Source of the DNA: Syntrophaceae bacterium
GTDB taxonomy: Bacteria > Desulfobacterota > BSN033 > UBA1163
Assembly (NCBI GenBank): GCA_013388645.1
Contig: JACAEV010000170.1
Location: 1-32,302, forward strand
DNA: 32,302 nucleotides
Direction: 5' to 3'
Shown here: positions 15,853 through 24,827 of the stretch, piece after piece
Layout of the letters: every line of letters starts with the position of its first letter
How positions within the stretch are numbered: position 1 is the stretch's first letter
Position numbers and translations under genes: made by a program
Notes under the pieces: model-generated
What the model was told of the DNA's origin: nothing
Seen by the model: only the letters and a program-made list of their open reading frames with translations
The model's database searches: none

Positions 15853-16442
15853 AGAAAAAATGGTTTTGGTACCCGGTTGCGAATATCAAGAATCGGTTCC
15901 TTTTCGCCTCCTATGGAAGGGATGTCTATATTGAACCTGGAGTCGTGATCAACCGACCCCGTTTTGTCGAGGTGGGTAATTATGTTAGAATAAAGCGAAA
16001 TACGAGTATTAACCTTCACCCTCAGGACAAGAAATCAAAACAGGCCCTGCTCGTTCTCGGAGATCATGTGATTATCTCTGAAAGTTGTTTTATCAGCGCC
16101 TGTCATCGGATCGTCATTGAGGAAAATGTGGGGATTTCTCCCAACGTGATGATCATAGACAATTCACGGAAACCGGGAGATGTCAGTCGTCCCAGCAAAG
16201 AACAGGAGGTGGAGGTCGGTTATGTCCACATCGGAGCAGATTCCTGGATTGCTTACGGTGCTTGCATCTTGCCAAATGTGACGATTGGGAGACATTGTAT
16301 CATTGGAGCCCTTTCCGTCGTCAACCGTGACATCCCGCCTTATTCCGTTGCAGTGGGTGTTCCAGCAAAAGTGATTAAACAATACGATTTTGATAAAAAA
16401 CAATGGGTGAGAGTGGATGAGCCGAGAGATTTCCTGGAGTAA
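15849..16442 (+). CDS. Left-handed beta-helix O-acetyltransferase (LbetaH family)
   Basis: This is 197 residues from ATG 15849, which overlaps the preceding stop (ATGA) with GAGGAAAAAACGAGGG upstream. Hexapeptide repeats of the [LIV]-G-x-x-x-x type run from about 50 to 175, for example VVINRPRFVEVGNYVRI, IGADSWIAYGACILPNVTIG and HCIIGALSVVNRDIPPYSVAVG, ending in the family signature G-V-P-A-K-V-I. His84 in SACHR or the histidine in GRHCIIG could be catalytic. Such enzymes acetylate sugar hydroxyls or amines from acetyl-CoA. Being next to the WaaG-like and methyltransferase genes suggests decoration of the core or O-chain. The 3' end overlaps the methyltransferase start by 26 bp. Confidence 0.82.
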   Translation: MKKKWFWYPVANIKNRFLFASYGRDVYIEPGVVINRPRFVEVGNYVRIKRNTSINLHPQDKKSKQALLVLGDHVIISESCFISACHRIVIEENVGISPNVMIIDNSRKPGDVSRPSKEQEVEVGYVHIGADSWIAYGACILPNVTIGRHCIIGALSVVNRDIPPYSVAVGVPAKVIKQYDFDKKQWVRVDEPRDFLE

Positions 16443-17061
16443 GTTATTCGAATATCGGGGTCAGGTTCACCAGAGATATCGGGATATCTGGAATATTCCG
16501 ATCCTCCGGAAACGATTTCCTCTAATGTTAAGATGGATTCAAGATGGGGATAAAATTCTGGATATCGGAGCCTCAAATCGAGATCTTCAGGAACGGTTGA
16601 GACGCCATTTCCCCAAACTGATCTATAAAAGTATGGACATCGATCGCGAACAGTTTCATGACTTCTACACCCTGGAGGAAATTCAAGAACCCTTTGACGT
16701 CATTTTTTTATTTGAGGTCATCGAACACCTCAGTCTTGAAGAAGGGGTTACCCTGTTGAAGAGGGCTTATGATCTTCTCAACCAAGGGGGACGATTGCTT
16801 CTGACCACCCCCAATGTTTTCAATCCCAATCGTTTTTGGAGAGATGCGACACACAAAGTGGCCTATTGTTATGATGAATTGGGGGGCCTTCTCCTGGCAC
16901 AGGGGTTTCAGATTCAAGCGATCTACCGAACCTATAACGATGCTTACCACCGCTACCTTTTCAGACTTTATGTAATGGCTCCTCTCCATCGATACCTTGG
17001 CATTGACTTTGGCAAATCGATTTTGATGATCGCGGAGAAGAGGTCGAACGGGGAAAAATGA
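16417..17061 (+). CDS. Class I SAM-dependent methyltransferase
   Basis: This is 214 residues. ILDIGASNRDLQERL (motif I, about 47-61), SMDIDREQFHDF, FDVIFLFEVIEHLSLEEG (motif IV plus the E-V-I-E-H-L sequence typical of ubiE/coq3-like small-molecule and sugar methyltransferases), then GGRLLLTTPN (motif V/VI). An N-terminal helical part (1-45) and a C-terminal part with IYRTYNDAYHRYLF flank the fold. The substrate is unknown; in this operon it may O-methylate a sugar or cap a polysaccharide chain. ATG 16417 lies within the end of the acetyltransferase gene after GGGTGAGAGTGG. The stop overlaps the next gene by 4 bp (ATGA). Confidence 0.8.
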   Translation: MSREISWSKLFEYRGQVHQRYRDIWNIPILRKRFPLMLRWIQDGDKILDIGASNRDLQERLRRHFPKLIYKSMDIDREQFHDFYTLEEIQEPFDVIFLFEVIEHLSLEEGVTLLKRAYDLLNQGGRLLLTTPNVFNPNRFWRDATHKVAYCYDELGGLLLAQGFQIQAIYRTYNDAYHRYLFRLYVMAPLHRYLGIDFGKSILMIAEKRSNGEK

Positions 17062-18056
17062 AAATCATCTTCCTCACCCATTATAGTGATCAGGGGCATC
17101 GATTTCGGGTGGAGCAGTATTTCCCCTATCTCATCGCCCATCACGTCGAACCGAGGTGGCAACCTCTTTCTGGTTCATGGAGGAAACGACTCCTCCTCTA
17201 TCAGGAACTTCCCTCTTATGACGCCGTCTGCATTCAGAGGAGGTTGTTGTCTCCTCTCGAATTTTCTTGGGTTCGGAAAAAATCTTCGAAAGTCCTTTTT
17301 GATCTTGACGACGCTATCATGTATCGTTCCTCCAGCTCCCCTCATCCGCGTTCTCTGTCGAGGTTTCTAAAATTTTGGTGGATGGTGAGGGGAAGCGATG
17401 TGGTGACGGTGGGAAACCAGTTTTTAAAAAAGGAAGTCCTCCAGGTAGATCGATCGAAAAAGGTGTTTGTCATCCCGACCTCCATCGATACGGGTTTTTA
17501 TCCAAAAAAAAAGAGCCTTTCTAAAAACCCGGAGATCATTTTGGGGTGGATGGGGACAAAAGGAAATTTGAGGTATCTTAAAACATTGGAGCCTGTCTTT
17601 GAGACCCTCTATCAAAGGTTTCCTCAACTCAAATTGAAAATCGTGAGCGATGATTTTTACCATTCTCACCTTCCGACCATTCAAAAGCCTTGGAGATTGG
17701 AGGAAGAGAACGAGGATTTGATCTCTTTTGACATTGGCCTCATGCCCCTCAGCGATGACCTGTGGTCCAAGGGGAAATGCGGATTGAAGATGATTCAATA
17801 TCTGAGCGTCGGGGTGCCGGTCGTTTGTACCCCCGTGGGCATTAATTCAGACATCGTCAAAGATGGGGAAAATGGTTTTTGGGCTCAGAATCACCAAGAA
17901 TGGGTGGACCGTTTATCCACCCTGATTCAACATCCGGAACTCAGATCTCGAATGGGGTTAAAAGGGATCGAGTCGGTAGAAAAAGAGTATTCCCTGGCGG
18001 TGACTTCCGAAAAATTTTATAACGTTCTTCAACACCTTGGGCGGAAGGAAGGGTAG
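17058..18056 (+). CDS. GT4-type glycosyltransferase, first of a tandem paralogous pair
   Basis: This is 332 residues. The N-terminal Rossmann domain has KIIFLTHYSDQGHRFRVEQY and a conserved VLFDLDDAIMYR (80-90). The C-terminal domain has ILGWMGTKGNLRYL and FDIGLMPLSDDLWSKGKCGLK (about 224-244), then MIQYLSVGVPVVCTPVG. In this GT4 group K-C-G-L-K replaces the common E-x7-E phosphate-binding stretch. A short sugar-nucleotide specific region lies between. It is probably a cytoplasmic-face transferase extending the polysaccharide repeat. It starts by ATGA overlap and ends one base before its paralogue. Donor and linkage are unknown. Confidence 0.8.
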   Translation: MKIIFLTHYSDQGHRFRVEQYFPYLIAHHVEPRWQPLSGSWRKRLLLYQELPSYDAVCIQRRLLSPLEFSWVRKKSSKVLFDLDDAIMYRSSSSPHPRSLSRFLKFWWMVRGSDVVTVGNQFLKKEVLQVDRSKKVFVIPTSIDTGFYPKKKSLSKNPEIILGWMGTKGNLRYLKTLEPVFETLYQRFPQLKLKIVSDDFYHSHLPTIQKPWRLEEENEDLISFDIGLMPLSDDLWSKGKCGLKMIQYLSVGVPVVCTPVGINSDIVKDGENGFWAQNHQEWVDRLSTLIQHPELRSRMGLKGIESVEKEYSLAVTSEKFYNVLQHLGRKEG

Positions 18057-19073
18057 ATGAAAGTTTTATTTCTCATCCAGGGTTTTTCTGTTGCCGCCAG
18101 TCGGTATCGTGTGCTTCAATATGTACCCTATTTAGAGTCAAAAGGGGTCGAGGCAACCGTTCGCCTTTATCCCAGGACGTTTAAAGAAAATATCCAATTT
18201 TTTAACAGCCTCTCCCGATATGATCTTCTCTTCCTTCAGCGGAAGAGATTCAATCAACCGAGGCTGGGACTGCTGAGGCGAAGGGCAAAAAAGATCGTTT
18301 ACGATTTTGATGATGCCGTGATGTATCGAAACTCAAAGGCCAAAGAATCTGTTTCTCCTACTCGGAGAAGGCGTTTCATCCAGATGATCAAAAACTCCGA
18401 CTTCGTCATTGCCGGAAATGAATTTTTAAAGAAAGAGGTGTTTCCATTTAATCCAAATGTGGAGGTGATTCCCACAGCGATTGATGAAGAGAGTTATTCA
18501 TTAAAAACCTATCTTCCTCAACAGGAGAGGGTGATATTGGGATGGATCGGAGATCATGGCTCCATCCATTATTTAGAAAAAATGAAACCCATTTTTGAGA
18601 AGATTGGAAAGAGATATCCGCAGACGATATTGAAGATCGTCTGCGACACTTTTTTTGATTGCGATCACATGAAGGTGATCAAGAAGAATTGGAATTCGGA
18701 GGAGGAGGTGGCCGATCTTCAGGAGTTTGATATCGGACTGATGCCACTTGTGGATGACCCCTGGTCTTGGGGAAAGTGCGGCCTTAAAATTATTCAATAT
18801 CAGGGGGTGGGGGTGCCGGTCGTTTGTACCCCAGTGGGAGTCAATCGGGACCTGGTGGAGGACCACGTCAATGGGCTTTATGCCAGGACCCCAGAAGAGT
18901 GGGAGAGGACACTCTCCCTTCTCATCGAGAGTCCAGCATTACGTGAAAAAATGGGTCAGGAAGGGAGGAAGCGGGTTTTAAAGAACTATACCTTTCAATC
19001 CTGTGCTCCCCGTCTCTATTCCATTCTGGCCCAAGTGGCAGAGGGAGGAGGAAACCAGCCTCATGCTTTTTAA
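18057..19073 (+). CDS. GT4-type glycosyltransferase, second of the tandem pair
   Basis: This is 338 residues, clearly homologous to the preceding gene along its full length: RYRVLQYVPYL, VYDFDDAVMYR (81-91), NEFLKKEV, VIPTAID, ILGWIGDHGSIHYLEKM, FDIGLMPLVDDPWSWGKCGLK and VPVVCTPVGVN all align with it. The amino-terminal halves have diverged more than the donor-binding halves, as expected if the acceptors differ. It starts at the ATG directly after the upstream TAG (TAGATG), so translation is coupled. The end overlaps the MBOAT gene by 11 bp. It probably adds the next sugar in the chain. Confidence 0.8.
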   Translation: MKVLFLIQGFSVAASRYRVLQYVPYLESKGVEATVRLYPRTFKENIQFFNSLSRYDLLFLQRKRFNQPRLGLLRRRAKKIVYDFDDAVMYRNSKAKESVSPTRRRRFIQMIKNSDFVIAGNEFLKKEVFPFNPNVEVIPTAIDEESYSLKTYLPQQERVILGWIGDHGSIHYLEKMKPIFEKIGKRYPQTILKIVCDTFFDCDHMKVIKKNWNSEEEVADLQEFDIGLMPLVDDPWSWGKCGLKIIQYQGVGVPVVCTPVGVNRDLVEDHVNGLYARTPEEWERTLSLLIESPALREKMGQEGRKRVLKNYTFQSCAPRLYSILAQVAEGGGNQPHAF

Positions 19074-20526
19074 CTCTTTGTCTTTTTTGATTTTCTTTCC
19101 AACGGTCACGCTTCTTTATTTCTGGATTCCTCATCCCTATCGCTGGTTTTTTCTCCTGATGGCCAGTTGGGTTTTCTATATGGCCTTTCTCCCCATCTAC
19201 ATCCTCATTCTTTTTTTGACCATTGCCATCGATTATACAGCAGGCCTCTTGATCGAGAGAACCGAGGGGAAAAGAAGGAAGCTCTTTTTAATCATCAGCA
19301 TTGTTTCCACCTGCGGCGCTATTTTCGTTTTCAAATATTTTAATTTTTTTAATTCGAATCTGGCGCAAGTGGCCCGTTTTTTCCATTGGAATTATCCGAT
19401 CGAGAGTCTATCTTTAATTCTACCCGTCGGGATATCGTTTTATACCTTTCAAGGGATCAGTTATGTCATGGATGTTTATCGGGGGCATCAAAAGGCTGAA
19501 AGGCATATCGGCATGTTTGCCCTTTATATTTCGTTTTATCCCCAATTGGTGGCAGGGCCCATCGAACGGTCGGGGAATTTGCTTCCTCAATTTTACCAAA
19601 AACATACTTATGAAGATCAGAGGGTGATGGATGGATTGAAATTGATGGTCTGGGGATTTTTCAAGAAAGTGGTGGTCGCTGACCGATTGGCCCTCGTAGT
19701 CGACCAGGTTTATCAAGACCCGACCCAATTTACTGGGTTTCCCCTCATCGCCGGGGCTCTCTTTTTCGGAATTCAGGTCTACTGTGATTTTTCTGGTTAT
19801 TCGGATATTGCCATCGGCTCAGCTCAGGTGATGGGTTTTCGCCTCATGGATAATTTTAACAGACCTTTCCATTCCAGCACGATGGCCGAATTCTGGAGAA
19901 GGTGGCACATGTCTCTGATGTCATGGTTTCGGGATTATGTCTATATTCCGTTAGGGGGAAATCGGGTGGGGAAATGGAGATGGTATTTTAATCTCTTTGT
20001 CACCTTCACGTTGAGCGGATTATGGCATGGGGCCCACTGGGGGATGATCCTATGGGGGTCATTGAATGGTTGCTATTTGATTTTTTCCGATTGGACGAAA
20101 AACTTTCGGGAGAAAGGAATACGGGCAATCCGTTTGGATCGATTCCCTAAATTCCATCGCGGGCTCCAGATCGCCTTCACTTTTTTGCTCTTTTGCTTTA
20201 CTTTGATTATCTTCAGGTCAAAGACGCTTTCGGATGCCTTTTATGTGATCACCCATTTGGGAGCAGGACTGGGGAGCTCGGAAGGGATTAAAGCGTCCGT
20301 GGGGACTCTCTATGATTTGAGTGTGGATCGTTACCAACTGATCTTTACGTTGCTGTCGATTGTCATCATGGTGGTGATTGAGAGGGTGGAGCCGCTCCGG
20401 AACATGAGGCAGATGTTTTCTAAAAAGCCCATTTTGTTTCGATGGGCCATGTATTATTTCATCCTTCTCTTTCTCATCTTTTTTGGAGAATATAACGATC
20501 AGGCCTTCATCTATTTTCAATTCTAA
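19063..20526 (+). CDS. MBOAT-family O-acyltransferase (AlgI/DltB type)
   Basis: This is 487 residues and a polytopic membrane protein with about ten hydrophobic segments. ATG 19063 is chosen because GGGAGGAGGAAAC lies about 10 bp upstream and the protein then begins MLFNSLSFLIFFPTV, the standard AlgI-like start. The conserved motifs are LPVGISFYTFQGISYVMDVYRG (120-141), QLVAGPIERS, FFKKVVVADRLA, EFWRRWHMSL (276-285, first conserved His282) and LSGLWHGAHWGMI with the essential His322. These enzymes carry an acyl group, usually acetyl, across the membrane for O-acylation of a glycan. The next gene encodes an SGNH-like partner, as in AlgI/AlgJ or PatA/PatB. Confidence 0.9.
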   Translation: MLFNSLSFLIFFPTVTLLYFWIPHPYRWFFLLMASWVFYMAFLPIYILILFLTIAIDYTAGLLIERTEGKRRKLFLIISIVSTCGAIFVFKYFNFFNSNLAQVARFFHWNYPIESLSLILPVGISFYTFQGISYVMDVYRGHQKAERHIGMFALYISFYPQLVAGPIERSGNLLPQFYQKHTYEDQRVMDGLKLMVWGFFKKVVVADRLALVVDQVYQDPTQFTGFPLIAGALFFGIQVYCDFSGYSDIAIGSAQVMGFRLMDNFNRPFHSSTMAEFWRRWHMSLMSWFRDYVYIPLGGNRVGKWRWYFNLFVTFTLSGLWHGAHWGMILWGSLNGCYLIFSDWTKNFREKGIRAIRLDRFPKFHRGLQIAFTFLLFCFTLIIFRSKTLSDAFYVITHLGAGLGSSEGIKASVGTLYDLSVDRYQLIFTLLSIVIMVVIERVEPLRNMRQMFSKKPILFRWAMYYFILLFLIFFGEYNDQAFIYFQF

Positions 20527-20537
20527 AGGGAGTGGCG

Positions 20538-21500
20538 ATGAGTATTCGTTGGACCCAAAAGATGGTTTTTCTTTCCATTCTCGTTGGGATGATCGTTTTT
20601 ATGAATGCGTGGATGGATCGGGGAGGCAATCAACAATCCCGCTTGCAATTTGAAGAGGCGTTTCATCCCAAAGTCAATGCCGATATGATCATCATCGGAG
20701 CCTCTCATGCCGGCCATGGGATCAACCCCAAATATCTCGAGAGGGATGGCCTAAAGGTGTTTAACTTCGGAACGGATGGAGCGGGGCCCTACTACTTTTT
20801 AAAATGGTATCGAAAAATATTTCAGCGCTACTACCGCAAGCCGGAAACGGTGATCTTCGGGGTCCATTGGGTGATGTTCGAAAGTCATATCCTCCAGAGA
20901 CAGTTGGAGCAAGACAGTAGCTATTTCCCTCGTCATTTTTTATTTGAAGAGCTCCATAACTTCAAGGAGATGAAAACACTGGTTCTGAACCAATTCGCCT
21001 TTATCCGTGAGAGAAAAAAATTGCCCTACCGATTGGTCCGGATATTTGAGAAGGAACGAAAAAAGGGGCCCCATATCATTGCGCAATACTATAATGGATT
21101 TGTCCCTTATGAAAGGAGGGGAAGGCTTGATAAAAAGAAAGGGTCCAAACCTAAAAATGATATCCTCCAAATCAATGCCTTTAAGGAATTGCTCGATGAG
21201 TTTGAAAAGAATCATATTCGAGTCATCTTGGTGAGTATCCCGGGATATCTTCCTGCGCGGGATGCTGATAATATTCGTGAAAGCATCGAACTGATACACA
21301 CGATTGCAAAAGAGAAGAACATCCCATTTCTTGATTACGAGATGAAAAGGATTACAGACCTGAATACCGATCCCAGTCTGTTTTCGGATTGGGTTCATTT
21401 AAATGGAAAAGGGAGCGATGCGTTTTCAAAATTGTTGAAAAGCGATTTGGATTTACTGTTAGACTCAAAAAAGACGAGAGGAGGGGCGCCTCCAACCTAA
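20538..21500 (+). CDS. SGNH/DltD-like exported partner of the MBOAT acyltransferase
   Basis: This is 320 residues from ATG 20538, with GGGAG (20528-20532) 5 bp upstream; the GTG two codons earlier is too close to that site. A single N-terminal membrane anchor (about 8-25) places the rest in the periplasm. [13 protein letters not shown] (50-62) has the Ser56 nucleophile of the GxSH/GDS block; [14 protein letters not shown] follows. Near the C-terminus [11 protein letters not shown] has Asp284 and His287 in D-x-x-H spacing, completing a Ser-His-Asp triad. This fits the AlgJ/AlgX/PatB/DltD-like role of moving acyl groups from the MBOAT enzyme to the glycan. The gene follows the MBOAT gene after 11 bp. 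Confidence 0.8.
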   Translation: MSIRWTQKMVFLSILVGMIVFMNAWMDRGGNQQSRLQFEEAFHPKVNADMIIIGASHAGHGINPKYLERDGLKVFNFGTDGAGPYYFLKWYRKIFQRYYRKPETVIFGVHWVMFESHILQRQLEQDSSYFPRHFLFEELHNFKEMKTLVLNQFAFIRERKKLPYRLVRIFEKERKKGPHIIAQYYNGFVPYERRGRLDKKKGSKPKNDILQINAFKELLDEFEKNHIRVILVSIPGYLPARDADNIRESIELIHTIAKEKNIPFLDYEMKRITDLNTDPSLFSDWVHLNGKGSDAFSKLLKSDLDLLLDSKKTRGGAPPT

Positions 21501-21561
21501 CCCCGAAGGAAGAGGCGCTTCCTGCTGTTGGGGGAAATATTCGAGCCAGGGAGTCAGTCGC

Positions 21562-22170
21562 TTGAAATGGACCAGACGAATTAGATTGCTTCAAAGGAAG
21601 ATCAAACAGAGGCTGGGCTCCGGCTCGGATCAACTCATCTATACCAAGGACCTCCTGGGCGACCGATATTGTATTGGCGATCACACTTACGGAAAACCGA
21701 GGGTGATTGCCCGAGGTGAAGGAAAATCCCTTAGCATCGGAAAATATTGCTCCATTTCTACCCAGGTGCTCATTTTTCTTGGCAGTGAACATCGGACCGA
21801 TTGGGTCAGCACCTATCCTTTCCCCATTCTCTGGAAGGAGGCAGGTTCGATCAAAGGTCATCCTTCCTCCAAAGGGGATGTGAGCATTGGAAATGATGTG
21901 TACATTGGATACCATGTCATCATTCTCTCCGGAGTGACCATCGGAGATGGTGCGGTCATCGGCGCTGGATCTGTGGTGACCAAAGATGTCCCCCCCTATG
22001 CCATTATGGCTGGAAACCCTGCCACCATCATCCGGTATCGTTTTGATGAAGAGACGATTCGGAGACTTTTGGAAATAAAATGGTGGGACTGGCCTGATGA
22101 GAAGGTGAAGGAAAATATCCATCTGATCTGTGACGATAGGGTGGATGCGTTTATTAAAAAATTCAGCTAA
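21562..22170 (+). CDS. CatB/XAT-type hexapeptide acetyltransferase
   Basis: This is 202 residues with a TTG start at 21562, chosen because AGGGAG (21548-21553) lies 8 bp upstream and the protein begins naturally there. Left-handed beta-helix turns occupy about 40-160: [42 protein letters not shown] (the XAT-family loop with the catalytic His), then [24 protein letters not shown] and [25 protein letters not shown]. The tail with [16 protein letters not shown] is also typical of CatB-like sugar acetyltransferases. It probably acetylates a sugar of the repeat unit in the cytoplasm. A 61-bp gap separates it from the SGNH gene. Confidence 0.85.
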   Translation: MKWTRRIRLLQRKIKQRLGSGSDQLIYTKDLLGDRYCIGDHTYGKPRVIARGEGKSLSIGKYCSISTQVLIFLGSEHRTDWVSTYPFPILWKEAGSIKGHPSSKGDVSIGNDVYIGYHVIILSGVTIGDGAVIGAGSVVTKDVPPYAIMAGNPATIIRYRFDEETIRRLLEIKWWDWPDEKVKENIHLICDDRVDAFIKKFS

Positions 22171-22221
22171 ACAGGTTGGGTCTTTTCATATCATTTGATG
22201 CACCGTAAGGTTCGATAATCC

Positions 22222-23169
22222 ATGGTCCCGTTATCCATCATCATTGTGAATTGGAATACGAAGGAATATCTTTTTCTATGTTTAGAATCGATTTTTAAGA
22301 AGGAGAGCGGGAAATCCCAAGAAGTCATTGTCATTGACAATGGCTCCCAGGATGGGAGCGGTATAGAGATAAAACAGAAATTCCCTTTTATCCATCTCAT
22401 CGAAAACAAAAAAAATCTGGGATTTGCAAAGGCGGCGAACCAGGGGCTGAGGAAAGCCTCTGGACACTATCTCCTTCTGCTCAATCCAGATACTGAGATA
22501 AAGAATGGGGCCATTGGTCGACTCGTCGCCTTTCTAAATTCCCATCCAGAGGTGGGAGTAGCTGGAGGGCAATTATTAAATTCCGATGGTTCGAGACAAA
22601 ATTCAATTGCAAGTTATCCTTCCTTAGCAACAGAGCTTTTGAATAAAAATCTCTTGAGGTGGCTCTTCCCGGAGAGGTTCCCCGGGAAAGAGAGGAAATA
22701 TGCTGAACCGATTGAAGTCGATTCCGTGATTGGCGCCTGTTTGATGGTAAGGCGGGAGGTGTTAAACCAGGTCGGGTTGCTCGATGAGGATTATTTTCTT
22801 TTTCTTGAAGAAACGGATTGGTGCTACCGGATGAAAAAGAGCGGTTGGAAGATCTATCATGTTCCTCAAGCAGAGGTCATCCACTTTCAAGGAAAAAGTG
22901 CGGAGAGAGAAATAGCCCGGGCGAAAGTTGAATATTACCGCTCTCGCTATTTATTCTTTAAAAAGCATCGAGGTTTTTTTCAATGGGTTCTCCTCGCCAT
23001 CGGATTGAATATCAAGTTGTGGGTTGAATTCGTCTCCATGAGCGTCGCATGCCTATTGACCCTTTTTACGATTAAAAGATGGAGGAGAAAACTCTCGGTT
23101 TACGCCACGCTGCTCAAATGGCATCTCAAATTCTGTCCGGCTGAAATGGGGTTGAGGGCGATTTCGTGA
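22222..23169 (+). CDS. GT2 glycosyltransferase, rhamnosyltransferase (WbbL) type
   Basis: This is 315 residues. LSIIIVNWNTKEYLFLCLES, EVIVIDNGSQDGSG, NKKNLGFAKAANQGL and LLLLNPDTEI (DxD-like metal site) define the GT2 fold. GACLMVRREVLNQVGLLDEDYFLF is followed by EETDWCYRMKKSGWKIYHVP, containing the E-x-x-D-W/x-R catalytic block of WbbL/rhamnosyl transferases. The last 70 residues contain a hydrophobic stretch (about 252-280) that may associate with the membrane. It probably transfers a deoxyhexose to the growing O-chain. The ATG at 22222 has only a distant AAGG upstream. A 98-bp gap follows before the WbpBD fusion gene. Confidence 0.85.
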   Translation: MVPLSIIIVNWNTKEYLFLCLESIFKKESGKSQEVIVIDNGSQDGSGIEIKQKFPFIHLIENKKNLGFAKAANQGLRKASGHYLLLLNPDTEIKNGAIGRLVAFLNSHPEVGVAGGQLLNSDGSRQNSIASYPSLATELLNKNLLRWLFPERFPGKERKYAEPIEVDSVIGACLMVRREVLNQVGLLDEDYFLFLEETDWCYRMKKSGWKIYHVPQAEVIHFQGKSAEREIARAKVEYYRSRYLFFKKHRGFFQWVLLAIGLNIKLWVEFVSMSVACLLTLFTIKRWRRKLSVYATLLKWHLKFCPAEMGLRAIS

Positions 23170-23267
23170 TCATCAGAGCGCTGTCCATGGAACATGAATG
23201 ACGACTTTTTATGATTCCATCAATGTTTACTTTCCCATTTTTTTAATGGCTTTTACATGGAGGGTTT

Positions 23268-24827
23268 ATGGTTAAGGTTGCTGTCGTGGGTTGTGGTTAT
23301 TGGGGGAAAAATCTGGTCAGGAATTTTTCGGAATTGAAGGCCTTGCATTCCCTTTATGATGTGGATGAGAAGAAGGCTCAGGAGGTAAAAGCCCATTACC
23401 CTCAGGTCAAACTTTCTCCGACCCTTTCCGAACTTTTTCGAGATCCATCGATCGATGGAGTCATCATCGCAACCCCTGCTGAATCTCACTACAGGGTGGT
23501 CAAAGAGGCGTTGACGGCTGGGAAAGACGTTTTCGTAGAGAAACCGTTAGCCTTAAAAGTCAGAGAGGGTGAGGAGTTGGTCGCCTTAGCGAAGGAGAGG
23601 GAGAGGCTTTTGATGGTAGGACATCTCCTTGAGTACCATCCCGGAATCCTCAAACTCAAACAGATCGTTTCGAACGGAGAGTTGGGAAAGATCAATTATA
23701 TCCACTCCACCCGGCTCAACTTAGGTAAGTTTCGGACCGAGGAGAACATCCTCTGGAGTTTTGCCCCTCATGACATCTCGGTGATCCTTTTGCTTTTAGG
23801 AGAAATGCCCAAGGAGGTGTCCGCCCATGGAGGAAGTTACCTCAATCAGGGAATTGCTGATGTGACGATGACCACGATGGATTTTCCAAGCGGAGTGAAG
23901 TCCCATATTTTTGTCAGTTGGCTTCATCCCTATAAGGAACAAAAGTTGGTGATCGTAGGGGATCGGAAGATGGCTGTTTTCGATGATGTGGTCCCGAAGG
24001 ATAAGCTTTTACTATTTAGCCATCGGATTGATTGGATTGAAAGGGTTCCTATCCCCAGGAAAGAAGACGCAGAGGTCATCCCTTTTGACATGGAAGAACC
24101 CCTCAAAGCCGAATGTCGCCATTTTCTCGAATGCCTTCAGACACGAAGGAGACCGAAGACCGATGGTGAAAATGGTCTAAGGGTTTTAGAGATCCTTGAG
24201 CTTTGTCAAAGGTCGTTACAGGAAGGAGGAAAGGTGTTGACGTTCGGGAAAGGGGTGGCGCGTCAACTCTTCATCCATGAGACGGCCTGTGTCGATGAGC
24301 CCGTGGAGATCGGCGGGGGAACCCAGATCTGGCACTATTCCCATATTATGTCAGGGGCCAAGATCGGAAGAGATTGTATTCTCGGGCAAAATGTGTTTGT
24401 CGGGTCTGGAGCCGTTTTAGGGAACCGTATTAAGGTCCAAAATAACGTCTCGATTTATGCTGGGGTGATCTTGGAGGATGACGTTTTTTGTGGGCCCTCC
24501 ATGGTCTTTACCAATGTCTTCAATCCACGAAGTTTCATCTCCCGGAAAAAGGAGTTTCGAAAAACCCTCGTCAAGAAAGGAGCCACCATTGGAGCCAATG
24601 CCACGATCGTCTGTGGAAATGAAATTGGTCAATATGCCTTTATCGGGGCCAATTCGGTGGTGACCAATGATGTCCCGGATTACGCATTGGTTTATGGAAA
24701 TCCAGGGAAAGTGAAAGGGTGGGTCTGCCAGTGTGCAGAAGGAATCACATTCCGATCTGGAAAAGCGGTGTGTCAAGCCTGCGGGAAACGGTATAAGAAA
24801 GGTCGTGATGGCGTGAAGTTGATCTAA
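23268..24827 (+). CDS. Fused WbpB-type dehydrogenase and WbpD-type N-acetyltransferase
   Basis: This is 519 residues and a two-enzyme fusion. Residues 1-325 are a Gfo/Idh/MocA oxidoreductase: GCGYWGKNLVRNF (8-20, NAD-binding), VFVEKPLAL with Lys92 (E-K-P motif) and SFAPHDISV with His168. Residues about 334-485 are a left-handed beta-helix acetyltransferase with HETACVDEPVEIGGGTQIW, GQNVFVGSGAVLG and GPSMVFTNVFNPRS, ending YGNPGKVKGW. A C-terminal zinc-ribbon-like tail has Cys487, Cys489, Cys502 and Cys505. WbpB oxidises the 3-OH of UDP-GlcNAcA and WbpD N-acetylates the 3-amine made by the aminotransferase in between, so the fusion supplies two of three consecutive steps. GGAGGG stands only 3-4 bp before the ATG. 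The stop codon forms part of the left inverted repeat of the adjacent transposon. Confidence 0.88.
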   Translation: MVKVAVVGCGYWGKNLVRNFSELKALHSLYDVDEKKAQEVKAHYPQVKLSPTLSELFRDPSIDGVIIATPAESHYRVVKEALTAGKDVFVEKPLALKVREGEELVALAKERERLLMVGHLLEYHPGILKLKQIVSNGELGKINYIHSTRLNLGKFRTEENILWSFAPHDISVILLLLGEMPKEVSAHGGSYLNQGIADVTMTTMDFPSGVKSHIFVSWLHPYKEQKLVIVGDRKMAVFDDVVPKDKLLLFSHRIDWIERVPIPRKEDAEVIPFDMEEPLKAECRHFLECLQTRRRPKTDGENGLRVLEILELCQRSLQEGGKVLTFGKGVARQLFIHETACVDEPVEIGGGTQIWHYSHIMSGAKIGRDCILGQNVFVGSGAVLGNRIKVQNNVSIYAGVILEDDVFCGPSMVFTNVFNPRSFISRKKEFRKTLVKKGATIGANATIVCGNEIGQYAFIGANSVVTNDVPDYALVYGNPGKVKGWVCQCAEGITFRSGKAVCQACGKRYKKGRDGVKLI

